Of a stretch of DNA of 49,597 nucleotides, positions 1-7,568 are shown piece after piece. The translations under genes were made by a program, and so were the position numbers. Below the pieces are notes generated by a model. That model was not told the DNA's origin, did no database searches, and saw only the letters and a program-made list of their open reading frames with translations. The stretch is taken from contig QMKX01000010.1 of the NCBI GenBank assembly GCA_003643835.1, positions 1 through 49,597 on the forward strand, in the 5' to 3' direction. Every line of letters begins with the position of its first letter. The stretch's first letter is position 1. The stretch is from Campylobacterota bacterium (GTDB taxonomy: Bacteria; Campylobacterota; Campylobacteria; Campylobacterales; Arcobacteraceae).

Positions 1-1
1 G

Positions 2-688
2 ACAGATGTAAATGAAGCACCCACAGATATAGCTTTAAGTAGTAACACAGTTGCAGAAAATTCTGCTACAGGCACAGCTATAGGAACATTATCAAATACA
101 GATGTAGATACTGGCAATACCTACACATATAGTTTAGTATCTGGAGCAGGTGATACAGACAATGCTTTGGTCTCTATATCTGGCACATCTTTGAAAGTAG
201 CAGGAGCTATAGACTTCGAGACCAACCCAACTTTAGAGATACGAGTCAATGTAAACGATGGAGCAAATAACTTTTTCGAAGCTATGGTCGTAAATGTAAC
301 AGATGTAAATACAGCTCCCACAGGTATAGCTCTAAGTAATAGCGATGTAGACGAAGAAGTAGCGGTCGGCACAGTAGTAGGCACTCTGAGTGCTACAGAC
401 GATGGCGAAGATGGGACATTGAGTTATAGTTTCGATGGTGGCACAGATGATGTCAGCTTCACTATAGACGGCACGAGCCTCAAGACCGACTCATCGTTTG
501 ACTTTGAGACAAAGGCATCTTATAGTATAGATATAAAAGTCAATGACGGAGGAGCAACAGAGTTCACAAAAACATTTACTATAACTATAAACGATACTGT
601 AGAAGATCCTACAATTACTATGTGTAGTAGCACACAAACCTATGGCACAGTTACCAACGCAACCACAGGCAAGAACGTGGCTAGATAG
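2..688 (+). CDS. Cadherin-like repeat surface protein, partial (5' end outside the window, frameshifted at its 3' end)
   Basis: The reading frame is open from base 2, so the start lies outside the window. It encodes cadherin-type repeats: the motif TDVNxAPTxIALS recurs at bases 2 and 299, a period of exactly 99 codons, and DFET and VNDG motifs are the usual strand ends of bacterial cadherin-like domains. Such repeats form extended calcium-binding rods in secreted or surface adhesins. The frame stops at 686-688, in the middle of what should be a continuous junction to a FISUMP-type domain: it reads ATTGK and then leaves frame, while the other frame resumes at TWLDRNLGAS. Removing one A near base 674 joins the two. 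Family assignment is firm. Whether the break is biological or a sequencing error cannot be told here. Confidence 0.75.
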   Translation, partial: TDVNEAPTDIALSSNTVAENSATGTAIGTLSNTDVDTGNTYTYSLVSGAGDTDNALVSISGTSLKVAGAIDFETNPTLEIRVNVNDGANNFFEAMVVNVTDVNTAPTGIALSNSDVDEEVAVGTVVGTLSATDDGEDGTLSYSFDGGTDDVSFTIDGTSLKTDSSFDFETKASYSIDIKVNDGGATEFTKTFTITINDTVEDPTITMCSSTQTYGTVTNATTGKNVAR

Positions 689-1238
689 AAATTTAGGAGC
701 TAGCCAAGTAGCTACAAGCTCTACAGATCACCTATCATATGGGGCATTGTTTCAGTGGGGTAGAGCTAGTGATGGCCATGAGTGTATCACATGGACAGAC
801 AGCATCACAGGAGCTGGAACCAATGGCACTACGAACACCAAAGAAGATAATCCAGGACATAGTGACTTTATAACAGGAGGCAGTGGTGACTGGAGAGTCA
901 CACAAGACGATACATTGTGGGATGGCGCAACAGGAGCCAACAATCCTTGTCCCACAGGCTTCAGGCTACCGACTAAAACAGAACTTCAAGCAGAGATAGC
1001 AAGCTGGGCTACAGAAGATGCTGCAGGAGCATTTGGTAGCGTCTTGAAACTACCAATTTCTGGCTATCACTATCACATTGATGGTTTAGTTTATCGTGGG
1101 GGCATTGTCGGCTACTATTGGACATCTAATGTTTTCGGTATCCAGGCGGCTAGCTACTTTGAATTCGGCACGGGTGGAGCAGGGTTTAACACTATGAGTA
1201 GAATCCGTGGGCATACTGTGCGGTGTATCCAAGATTAG
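642..1238 (+). CDS. FISUMP-type (Fibrobacter succinogenes major paralogous) domain, C-terminal part of the same surface protein
   Basis: This frame begins at an ATG at 642, but homologous sequence starts only near base 675 with TWLDRNLGAS. It then shows the usual FISUMP landmarks: YGALFQWGR, the block NPCPTGFRLPTKTE, YYWTS, and a closing VRCIQD with the last conserved cysteine. The domain is a C-terminal module of exported proteins in several phyla and its biochemical role is unknown. The first residues from 642 overlap the upstream cadherin frame and do not look like a natural N-terminus: there is no ribosome binding site and no signal peptide. I therefore read it as the 3' half of the frameshifted gene that begins before the window, not as an independent gene. 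Confidence 0.7.
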   Translation: MAQLPTQPQARTWLDRNLGASQVATSSTDHLSYGALFQWGRASDGHECITWTDSITGAGTNGTTNTKEDNPGHSDFITGGSGDWRVTQDDTLWDGATGANNPCPTGFRLPTKTELQAEIASWATEDAAGAFGSVLKLPISGYHYHIDGLVYRGGIVGYYWTSNVFGIQAASYFEFGTGGAGFNTMSRIRGHTVRCIQD

Positions 1239-1252
1239 GGTATTTTTCTTTC

Positions 1253-1282
1253 TTCATTTCCAAGCTCTATCTTGGAAATGAA
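1253..1282 (+). terminator. Hairpin after the FISUMP gene, possible terminator
   Basis: A perfect 12-bp inverted repeat (TTCATTTCCAAG and its complement) with a 6-base loop lies 15 bases after the stop codon of the FISUMP frame. No run of T follows on either strand, so it is not a textbook intrinsic terminator. It may stabilise the 3' end or terminate weakly. The remaining bases to about 1483 hold no gene; they are AT-rich and show nothing else I can name. Confidence 0.4.
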
Positions 1283-1483
1283 ATACTCCCTATCCCTATG
1301 AGCTGAAAATCAAATCCTCTTTGAATTAACCAGTTAGTCATCAAACAAAAGCTTGAAATTACAAAAAACAACTTAAAACTACAAGCACAGATGTTTTTTA
1401 AATATGCTAAAAACTATTTAAAATCTTTGTGTTTATGTGGTTTTTATATTAAGGGTATCTATATAAAACTATATAAAAAATAC

Positions 1484-2116
1484 TCATTCATAAGATGATA
1501 CACCCAACAACACACCAAATCCTATAAATAATCCGCCGCTTGTTTTATATACGATAGCAGTTTTTTTAGGGTTGTTTAGCCATTTTTTAGCTCTATTGGC
1601 AACTACAGCAAACATCATCAAAAAAATAAAACTGAAAAACATAAGAGTAAATATCAATATACTAAACTGAAACATCAGTGGTTCTTTTGTATCTATAAAT
1701 TGTGGTAGCAAAGCTGTCAAAAATACTATCGCTTTAGGGTTACTAATAGCGACCGTAAAAGCTTGAAAAAAAAGTTTTTTTGTTTTTATGATTTTATGAT
1801 TTTCATATTCATTTGGATTATTGAAGCCTGTATTTTGTTGTTTTATGAGTTTCACTCCAAGATATATGAGATAAATAGCGCCAACGTATTTAATAATATC
1901 AAAAACAAATTCAGAGGTGTGTATGATGATACCAAGACCACTTACGGCTAAAATTCCTAAAAAAAACAATCCCAATATATTTGCCGATGCTATATAAAAT
2001 GTTTTCTTCAAACCATGTAGCATAGAGTTTGACATGATGAAAAGTATAGCAGGTCCTGGTGTCAGCGTTATGGTTATAACCAACAACAAATAGACAATAT
2101 AATTTTCTGTCGTCAT
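1484..2116 (-). CDS. LysE/RhtB family amino-acid exporter
   Basis: The 210-residue product is a six-helix membrane protein of the LysE/RhtB superfamily, which exports amino acids or their analogues across the inner membrane. The family signature TPGP sits in the first helix (about residues 19-22), and SNPKA, which starts the C-terminal half, is present near residue 125. Length is typical. The ATG at 2116 has only a weak purine-rich upstream stretch. It is one of three paralogues in the window; the others start at 18722 and 19439 on the same strand. The substrate cannot be read from sequence, so I give no symbol. Confidence 0.85.
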   Translation of the reverse strand: MTTENYIVYLLLVITITLTPGPAILFIMSNSMLHGLKKTFYIASANILGLFFLGILAVSGLGIIIHTSEFVFDIIKYVGAIYLIYLGVKLIKQQNTGFNNPNEYENHKIIKTKKLFFQAFTVAISNPKAIVFLTALLPQFIDTKEPLMFQFSILIFTLMFFSFIFLMMFAVVANRAKKWLNNPKKTAIVYKTSGGLFIGFGVLLGVSSYE

Positions 2117-2163
2117 TTTTTCTTATCCTGTGTAGTAGCTTTGAGCTATTTTATTGTCTGCTT

Positions 2164-2568
2164 CTATATCAACAAATAGGTTGTCAAAAATGCAAATGCT
2201 GATGCTATCATATGTGGCACACCATACAAAAATGCTGCAAAAACTTTGACCAATATGCTTCTTTTGAGCTTGATGATGAATATAATAAAGGAGCCTATAA
2301 ATGTAGTGATAAAAATATATAACAAAGCATGTATCAACCCATACGATGGATCATAAGAACTAAAAGCCAACACCAAAGTAATGACATACGACACCAAGCC
2401 AAAAAAGCCTGTGTTGTTTGCAGTGTCGTATTTCTCAAATTTTTGATTTAGATCGTCTGCTGTCAAGTTTGAAGCTCTGTTCGCTTTGATAGCTCGTGCC
2501 TCAAAAAATAAAAATACAACCAATGTCAAAACCACTCCCAAAGGAATTATCACAAATAAAACACCCAT
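2164..2568 (-). CDS. Small multi-pass membrane protein, unknown function
   Basis: About 134 residues with roughly four hydrophobic segments: one at the N-terminus, a pair near the middle after a charged cytoplasmic stretch rich in Asn, Lys and Asp, and one at the C-terminus. I do not recognise the family. The frame is open to an ATG at 2613, but the ATG at 2568 is preceded by AGGAG with a 6-base gap, and the likely promoter near 2628 would leave almost no leader for the earlier start, so I chose 2568. It lies 47 bases before the LysE gene on the same strand and may be cotranscribed with it. It diverges from glyQ. Confidence 0.6.
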   Translation of the reverse strand: MGVLFVIIPLGVVLTLVVFLFFEARAIKANRASNLTADDLNQKFEKYDTANNTGFFGLVSYVITLVLAFSSYDPSYGLIHALLYIFITTFIGSFIIFIIKLKRSILVKVFAAFLYGVPHMIASAFAFLTTYLLI

Positions 2569-2619
2569 ACTATACTCCTGTATTGCAAATAAAACTCTAT
2601 ATATAAAAGTCAAATTTTA

Positions 2620-2769
2620 TTTTTGGTATTTTATCATAGAAAAATAAATTTTGCCACTTTTTTATAATATAAATAAATATTATAAAAAAGTCAAAGTAGC
2701 AAAAAAATATCTTAATCTTTAACATCATATATTATCTATATTTAGCTTAATACGATAAAATACCAAAAA
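2620..2769. repeat. Nested inverted repeats between divergent genes (16-bp outer arms, 15-bp inner hairpin)
   Basis: The outer arms at 2620-2635 and 2754-2769 are perfect 16-bp inverted repeats of GATAAAATACCAAAAA. The inner palindrome has arms at 2656-2670 and 2677-2691 (15 bp, loop AAATAA). Each outer arm contains TAAAAT reading outward, the same -10-like hexamer that precedes several other genes in the window. The arms can therefore be two outward promoters, for glyQ and for the small membrane protein. The symmetry is more than promoters need, so an operator or a relic of a miniature inverted-repeat element is also possible. Confidence 0.6.
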
Positions 2770-2783
2770 ACAAGGTCAAACAT

Positions 2784-3644
2784 ATGCTAACATTTAGCCA
2801 ACTACTACTCAAACTCCAGCAATATTGGGCGACACAAAGTTGCAACATACTACAACCATACGATATACCAAGTGGTGCTGGGACTTTCCATCCAGCTACC
2901 GTGCTACGAACTCTTGACGACAAGCCGTGGAAAGTTGCATATGTAGCACCATGTCGCCGTCCAACCGATGGTAGATATGGGCAAAACCCAAATAGACTGG
3001 GAAGTTATTATCAGTTTCAAGTGGTTATGAAGCCAAACCCTAAAGATATACAAAATCTGTATTTAAAATCGCTTGAATACATAGGACTTGATACAAAAAA
3101 GCACGACATACGATTTGTAGAAGACAACTGGGAGTCGCCTACACTTGGAGCATGGGGGTTAGGCTGGGAGGTTTGGCTTGATGGTATGGAGATTACACAA
3201 TTTACATATTTTCAACAAGTTGCAGGTATAAGCTTGACACAAATTCCAGCAGAAATAACATATGGCACAGAAAGATTAGCTATGTATTTACAAGGAGTTG
3301 ATAGTATATTTGATATAGTTTGGACAATAGATGGCAAACACAAAACAACCTACAAAGACATACACTACGAAAGTGAGAAGCAGTTTAGCAAATACAATTT
3401 TGAAGTAGCATCGGTCCATATGCTATTTGAGCATTTTGACGATGCGATAACAGAGTGCGAAAACTGCCTCAAACACAATTTACCACTTCCTGCATATGAC
3501 CAATGTATGATGGCCTCAAATATATTTAACACACTCGATGCAAGAAAAGCTATAAGTGTAACACAAAGACAAGCATATATTCTAAAAATAAGAGAGTTAT
3601 CAACCAAATGCGCCAAACTATACAAAGAGGTATCAAAAAAATGA
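2784..3644 (+). CDS. glyQ: Glycyl-tRNA synthetase alpha subunit
   Basis: GlyQ is the catalytic subunit of the bacterial alpha2beta2 glycyl-tRNA synthetase; it activates glycine and charges tRNA-Gly together with GlyS, which is not in this window. The 286-residue product has family blocks throughout: [12 protein letters not shown] near residues 31-42, [14 protein letters not shown] near 54-67, the run around [19 protein letters not shown] near 130-150, and [11 protein letters not shown] near 162-172. Length is normal. The ATG at 2784 follows the right arm of an inverted repeat that contains a -10-like TAAAAT. The stop codon overlaps the ribA start as ATGA, so the two genes are translationally coupled. 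Confidence 0.96.
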   Translation: MLTFSQLLLKLQQYWATQSCNILQPYDIPSGAGTFHPATVLRTLDDKPWKVAYVAPCRRPTDGRYGQNPNRLGSYYQFQVVMKPNPKDIQNLYLKSLEYIGLDTKKHDIRFVEDNWESPTLGAWGLGWEVWLDGMEITQFTYFQQVAGISLTQIPAEITYGTERLAMYLQGVDSIFDIVWTIDGKHKTTYKDIHYESEKQFSKYNFEVASVHMLFEHFDDAITECENCLKHNLPLPAYDQCMMASNIFNTLDARKAISVTQRQAYILKIRELSTKCAKLYKEVSKK

Positions 3645-4201
3645 TATGCGACATATCAAACAGAGCAAAACTTCCTACAATATATGGTGAGTTTTTGGTC
3701 CAAGCATTTAAACAAAACGACAAAGAACATCTGGTAATTTATACAAAAAATATGCCAAAAACCCCAAATGTTCGCATACATAGCGAATGCCTAACGGGTG
3801 ATGCAATATCGAGCATCAAGTGCGACTGTCAAGCACAACTAAACTTTGCTTTAGATTATATCAATACTCACGGTGGAGCTGTGATATACTTAAGACAAGA
3901 GGGGCGAGGTATCGGACTTTTCAATAAAATTCAAGCATATGCTCTACAAGATACTGGCTTGGATACGGTGCAGGCAAATCATCAACTTGGGTTTGATGAT
4001 GATATGCGAGATTATAAAATAGTTGATTTTATATTAGATTATTATAAGATAAAACAAATCAATCTACTAACCAACAATCCAAGAAAAATATCAGCCATAA
4101 AAATTAAAATAATAAAAACAATACCAATACACACAAACCCTACAACCAAAAATAAAGATTATCTAAATATCAAAAAAACAAAATTGGGTCATAGTTTGTG
4201 A
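3641..4201 (+). CDS. ribA: GTP cyclohydrolase II, riboflavin biosynthesis
   Basis: RibA opens the imidazole ring of GTP and releases formate and pyrophosphate, the first committed step of riboflavin synthesis. The 186-residue product shows HSECLTGD followed by SIKCDC, whose three cysteines bind the catalytic zinc, and [11 protein letters not shown], the phosphate-binding and catalytic block. The C-terminal LLTNNPRKI is also typical. It is the stand-alone form, with no fused DHBP synthase. An earlier ATG at 3608 would overlap glyQ by 37 bases. The ATG at 3641 overlaps the glyQ stop as ATGA and has AGAGG ten bases upstream, so I prefer it. Confidence 0.93.
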   Translation: MICDISNRAKLPTIYGEFLVQAFKQNDKEHLVIYTKNMPKTPNVRIHSECLTGDAISSIKCDCQAQLNFALDYINTHGGAVIYLRQEGRGIGLFNKIQAYALQDTGLDTVQANHQLGFDDDMRDYKIVDFILDYYKIKQINLLTNNPRKISAIKIKIIKTIPIHTNPTTKNKDYLNIKKTKLGHSL

Positions 4202-4213
4202 TAGTTTTATAAT

Positions 4214-4444
4214 CTATTTGCTAAATTTTAGTATCTCACTTAAGTGAATGTCTTTCTCTTCTTCATCGTCTTCATCTAAACTTTGGCATCTTTGACATGC
4301 TGTGCCTGCGTCTGTTTCGTCCATGATGGCATCTATAGTGTCACATCCGTTTTTTATGGCATCTTTTATCTCTTTTAAAGTAACTCCCATACAGTTACAA
4401 ACTTCATAATCATCATCAAATTTATCAAACTCTTCTTTTGTCAT
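4214..4444 (-). CDS. BFD-like [2Fe-2S] binding protein
   Basis: This 76-residue protein has the cysteine pattern of bacterioferritin-associated ferredoxin-like domains: C16-x-C18 and C50-x2-C53, with a helical linker between them. These domains carry a [2Fe-2S] cluster and pass electrons or iron to partner proteins such as bacterioferritin or NADH-dependent oxidoreductases. The C-terminus is acidic (DEDDEEEKD). The ATG at 4444 follows AAGGATATAT. It converges with ribA with 12 bases between the stops and lies 30 bases after the CopD/HemJ-like gene on the same strand. The partner protein is unknown. Confidence 0.8.
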   Translation of the reverse strand: MTKEEFDKFDDDYEVCNCMGVTLKEIKDAIKNGCDTIDAIMDETDAGTACQRCQSLDEDDEEEKDIHLSEILKFSK

Positions 4445-4474
4445 ATATATCCTTTTTTCGAGATACTATCTAAA

Positions 4475-4942
4475 CTATCTTAAAGAAATTCCCAAATATG
4501 CTGCTACCAAACCTAAAACTATATTTATAGGTATAAATAGCTGTGAAATAGGCGATAGTTTTTGTTTGGTTTTGACATAATCTTTTTTGTCATACATCTT
4601 TTGTGCTTGGTATCTCAATATATAAATATATACAAAATTTATCGTCATAATTGTCCATACTATCTCTTTTTGTATCACTGTTTGATATAGCTGGGTTGCT
4701 TTAAATGAAAAACTCATAACAATAGCACTAATCAATAATATAAAAATACAAATTATAACGATATTGAAAAATCTTTTAAGCATCTCTAGATTTATGCCTA
4801 ATTTTGTGGTCGGGTCTTTTATATTTGCTGTAGCATAGTGCACGGCAAATCTTATGGCTATCATACCCCCTACCCACACTATAGCGGATACGACATGCAC
4901 AAACACAATCACATCATGATATAAACTAAATATATTTTCCAT
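4475..4942 (-). CDS. CopD/HemJ-like integral membrane protein
   Basis: The 155-residue product has four predicted helices. The first carries H9 and H16 in the arrangement HDVIVFVHVVSAIVWVGG, which resembles CopD-type copper proteins and the HemJ protoporphyrinogen oxidase family, where such histidines bind heme or metal. A second charged stretch, YQAQKMYDKKDY, separates helices three and four. The motif supports a heme- or metal-binding membrane protein, but I cannot choose between the two families, so no symbol is given. Its start overlaps the end of rsmI by 17 bases, which suggests one transcript. Confidence 0.55.
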   Translation of the reverse strand: MENIFSLYHDVIVFVHVVSAIVWVGGMIAIRFAVHYATANIKDPTTKLGINLEMLKRFFNIVIICIFILLISAIVMSFSFKATQLYQTVIQKEIVWTIMTINFVYIYILRYQAQKMYDKKDYVKTKQKLSPISQLFIPINIVLGLVAAYLGISLR

Positions 4943-5771
4943 CTTTTTCCTTTGTTTTTAAATTTTGCATATAGATATCTTTTGTATCGCAACCAGCGAG
5001 CTTGGATAGTAGTTTTGCTTTTTGTTTTGGTGGCAAGCTCAAATTTTCTATATCTGTTTTACATATTGGTTCACCTTTTTGTTTTGGTGCTTTATCTATG
5101 ATTACTACCCACTCGCCTTTTGTTGTTTGGTCTTTCAATATATCTAAAAGTTCTTGTGGTGTGCCTTTGTGATACCGTTCGTGAAGCTTCGTAAGTTCTT
5201 TAGTTATAAATATTTGTCTATTTGAACTTAAGCTATTTATTTGCTCCAATAAATTTAATACTCTTTTAGGTGATTCGTATATGATGCTTACAAAACCATC
5301 GTCAAGTATTTGTTGGAGTTTTTCTGTTTTTATTTGTTTTTTGTGTGGCAAAAACCCTACAAATAAAAACTCCTTATCTACAAATCCACTTGCTACTACT
5401 GCGACTATAGATGCCGATGCTCCGGGCAAGACTTGGAACTTGATATTGTTTTTGTGACAATAATTCACAAGCAAATATCCCGGATCGCTGATACCAGGTG
5501 TTCCTGCATCGCTCATATACACTATGTTTTTGTTGAAAAAATCATAAGATAAATTATGCAAAAAGTGCTGTTCGTTGTGTGAGTGTAGGCTTATAAATTG
5601 TATTGATTTTGTATCTATGTTGGCTGATAGTTTTTCGTTTAGAAGTTTTAGAAGTTTTTTGGCTACTCTTGTATCTTCACACAGCACCACTTCACTACTT
5701 TTTAGTAGCTTTATGGTTCTATATGTGATATCCTCAAGGTTGCCTATAGGAGTGGGCAAAAAACTCAACAT
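4926..5771 (-). CDS. rsmI: 16S rRNA (cytidine1402-2'-O)-methyltransferase RsmI
   Basis: RsmI methylates the 2'-hydroxyl of C1402 in the decoding centre of 16S rRNA using S-adenosylmethionine. The 281-residue protein belongs to the tetrapyrrole-methylase fold: the N-terminal LPTPIGNLEDIT, then CEDTR near residues 31-35, SDAGTPGISDPGY near residues 87-99 and LPGASA after it are the family signatures. Length is typical. Its 3' end overlaps the next gene on the same strand. It stands 63 bases downstream of rpmE, a common neighbour in this phylum. Confidence 0.95.
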   Translation of the reverse strand: MLSFLPTPIGNLEDITYRTIKLLKSSEVVLCEDTRVAKKLLKLLNEKLSANIDTKSIQFISLHSHNEQHFLHNLSYDFFNKNIVYMSDAGTPGISDPGYLLVNYCHKNNIKFQVLPGASASIVAVVASGFVDKEFLFVGFLPHKKQIKTEKLQQILDDGFVSIIYESPKRVLNLLEQINSLSSNRQIFITKELTKLHERYHKGTPQELLDILKDQTTKGEWVVIIDKAPKQKGEPICKTDIENLSLPPKQKAKLLSKLAGCDTKDIYMQNLKTKEKDGKYI

Positions 5772-5834
5772 TGAGTAGTGTTTTTCATATATTTATTTAC
5801 TATAAATGCTTGTTTTGTGTCTGTAAGCCGAAGT

Positions 5835-6035
5835 TTATTTCATATTGTATTTTTGTTTGAACTTGTCTATTCGTCCGGTGGCATCTACAACTGTCCGTGC
5901 ACCTGTGAAAAATGGATGACAAGATGAACATATATCTATATTCATGGTGTCTGTATTTGACTTGGTTTCAAAACTATTGCCACATGCACAAGTGACCTTA
6001 CAATCCACGAAGTTGGGGTGTATATCTTTTTTCAT
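5835..6035 (-). CDS. rpmE: Ribosomal protein L31 (zinc-binding form)
   Basis: L31 sits in the central protuberance of the 50S subunit and bridges to the 30S head. The 66-residue product begins MKKDIHPNF, and the four zinc ligands are all present (C16, C18, C36, C39), so it is the zinc-containing form, not the paralogue made under zinc starvation. HPFFTGA and the basic C-terminus also match. The ATG at 6035 follows AAGGACAATT. A -10-like TAAAAT on the minus strand about 20 bases upstream is a likely promoter. Confidence 0.97.
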   Translation of the reverse strand: MKKDIHPNFVDCKVTCACGNSFETKSNTDTMNIDICSSCHPFFTGARTVVDATGRIDKFKQKYNMK

Positions 6036-6053
6036 AATTGTCCTTTTTTGTTT

Positions 6054-6059
6054 ATTTTA
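6054..6059 (-). promoter_or_regulatory. Probable -10 element for rpmE
   Basis: On the minus strand the sequence reads CGATAAAATAAAC, about 20 bases before the L31 start codon. The same GATAAAAT core occurs upstream of the DUF3108 gene and the tRNA, which suggests a common sigma70 -10 form in this genome. No -35 box is visible, as usual in Campylobacterota. Confidence 0.45.
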
Positions 6060-6158
6060 TCGTTTTTTACTGAAACTTTCTCACAAACTTCATCTTGTCT
6101 TTGAAAGAGCATAAAAATCAATGTTTTGTCTGTTTGCATTACTTTTATATTTTTTTGA

Positions 6159-6164
6159 TACAAT
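6159..6164 (+). promoter_or_regulatory. Probable extended -10 element of the restriction-modification operon
   Basis: TACAAT is preceded by TG plus one base and a run of seven T, the usual Campylobacterota promoter form. The predicted start near base 6171 would leave a leader of only about 16 bases. That leader holds a complete three-codon frame, ATG AAT AGA TAA (6175-6186), behind AAAGGG and directly abutting the ATG at 6187. Ribosomes could reach the operon's first gene by reinitiation. Confidence 0.45.
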
Positions 6165-6186
6165 ACTTAAAGGGATGAATAGATAA

Positions 6187-6414
6187 ATGAAACAAATAAC
6201 AATAATACTAACAAATCAAGAGTGTCAAGATTTTTTAAAACCAATAAATGGAAAAGGTGGAGGACAAGATTTAGTAAGAGAGCTACAAGGTCTTATAGTA
6301 AACAATCAACTAAAGCTTGATGATACAATGTGTGGTAAAATCGTTCGATATACAAAAGAATATAAAACCGGGGGATTTCAAAATCAACTTGAAATAATAA
6401 AAAATAAATTATAG
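6187..6414 (+). CDS. Small protein with two GGxQ motifs, first gene of the restriction-modification operon
   Basis: The 75-residue product has two similar half-motifs, GKGGGQDLVRELQ near residues 22-34 and KTGGFQNQLEIIK near residues 60-72, each a short glycine turn followed by an amphipathic helix. This looks like an internal duplication. I have an impression of similar small GGFQ proteins in other bacteria but cannot name a function. The stop codon overlaps the GTG of the methyltransferase (TAGTG), so it belongs to the operon. It could be a control protein or a helper of the enzyme pair, or unrelated; it has no recognisable helix-turn-helix. The ATG has no ribosome binding site of its own at normal distance. 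Confidence 0.65.
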   Translation: MKQITIILTNQECQDFLKPINGKGGGQDLVRELQGLIVNNQLKLDDTMCGKIVRYTKEYKTGGFQNQLEIIKNKL

Positions 6415-7568
6415 TGCAAATTACAGAGCAAAACCATTTAAAATATAAAAACAGGATCAATTTAGGCAGTTATTACACAGATACAAAACATGTTGATACT
6501 GTTTGGGATTTTATAGAGCCACATATCGATGATGATTTTATTGTATTGGATACTTCTTGTGGTTATGGTAATTTTTTACAAAAAAAGAGCAACAACAATA
6601 AAAAAATAGGAAATGATATTGACGAAGTTGCTATCTCAAGTTCATATAAAAATATAGATGATGCTTGTTTGTTTAATCACAATGCTCTAAGCGAAGTAAG
6701 TAGAAGAAAATACAAAATAAATGAAAATGATAAGCTGTGTATCGTAGGAAATCCGCCATATAATGATAGAACTTCAATCATCCGAAATAATATAAAACAA
6801 ATTAATTTTAATATAGATAACAATATCAAAACAAGAGATTTGGGTATTTCATTTTTGAGATCATATGATAAATTAAATGCGGATATAGTTTGTGTTTTAC
6901 ATCCTTTGTCTTATTTGATAAAAAAAACAAACTTTAATTTACTTAAAGAGTTTTCAAGAAACTATAAACTAATAAAAGGTAAAATTATCAGTAGTGGAAG
7001 CTTTAGACAAACATCAAAAAATATGCAATTTCCTATCGTTATAGCTCTTTACAAAAAGGAGAAAGACGGAATGAATTGTGACTATATAAAACATTTCAAA
7101 TTTGAAATCCAAAAAGATCTGTTTTTTAAGCAAAATAGTTTTGATTATATATCTACTTATATAAAAAAATATCCTAACAAATATATACAAGCTGATAAAA
7201 ATTCTATTTTATTTTGGACCATAAGAGATATAAATGCTCTAAAAAGAAACAGAACATTCATTGAAAAAGCAAGTTCAAACACAATTGTTGTTGATAAAAA
7301 AAAGTTAGATTACTATATATATATTGATGTATTTAAGCGATATATTAGCCATGTTCCATACTATTTAGGCAATTGTGATGTGATAATCAACAATAGTTTA
7401 TTTCTAAAGTTTAAAAAATATTTTATATTAGATAGTTTATTTTATCAACCTAAACTAAGACAGTATTATGCTCAATTTGATTTTAGTCAGACACACTATA
7501 AAAACCTTGCAAAGGAAAAAATACAATTATATTTAAAACAATTATTAGGAGAACATTATGCAAATTAA
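6414..7568 (+). CDS. Type II N6-adenine DNA methyltransferase
   Basis: The 384-residue protein is the modification enzyme of the island. A SAM-binding motif X region (GSYYTDTKHVDTVWDFI) lies near residues 18-34, motif I (VLDTSCGYGNFL) near 44-55, and the catalytic NPPY motif typical of N6-adenine methyltransferases is at 113-116. The C-terminal two thirds have no motif I recognise and probably hold target recognition. The start is a GTG overlapping the previous stop. The end overlaps the next gene by 11 bases. Codon use is more AT-rich than in neighbouring housekeeping genes, which suggests recent acquisition. If the partner is a PabI-type enzyme, as its residues suggest, the expected target is GTAC. 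Confidence 0.88.
   Translation: MQITEQNHLKYKNRINLGSYYTDTKHVDTVWDFIEPHIDDDFIVLDTSCGYGNFLQKKSNNNKKIGNDIDEVAISSSYKNIDDACLFNHNALSEVSRRKYKINENDKLCIVGNPPYNDRTSIIRNNIKQINFNIDNNIKTRDLGISFLRSYDKLNADIVCVLHPLSYLIKKTNFNLLKEFSRNYKLIKGKIISSGSFRQTSKNMQFPIVIALYKKEKDGMNCDYIKHFKFEIQKDLFFKQNSFDYISTYIKKYPNKYIQADKNSILFWTIRDINALKRNRTFIEKASSNTIVVDKKKLDYYIYIDVFKRYISHVPYYLGNCDVIINNSLFLKFKKYFILDSLFYQPKLRQYYAQFDFSQTHYKNLAKEKIQLYLKQLLGEHYAN

Noticed and set aside
752-955. Minus-strand open frame inside the FISUMP frame
   Set aside because: It mirrors the codons of the plus-strand domain, has no ribosome binding site and no recognisable sequence.
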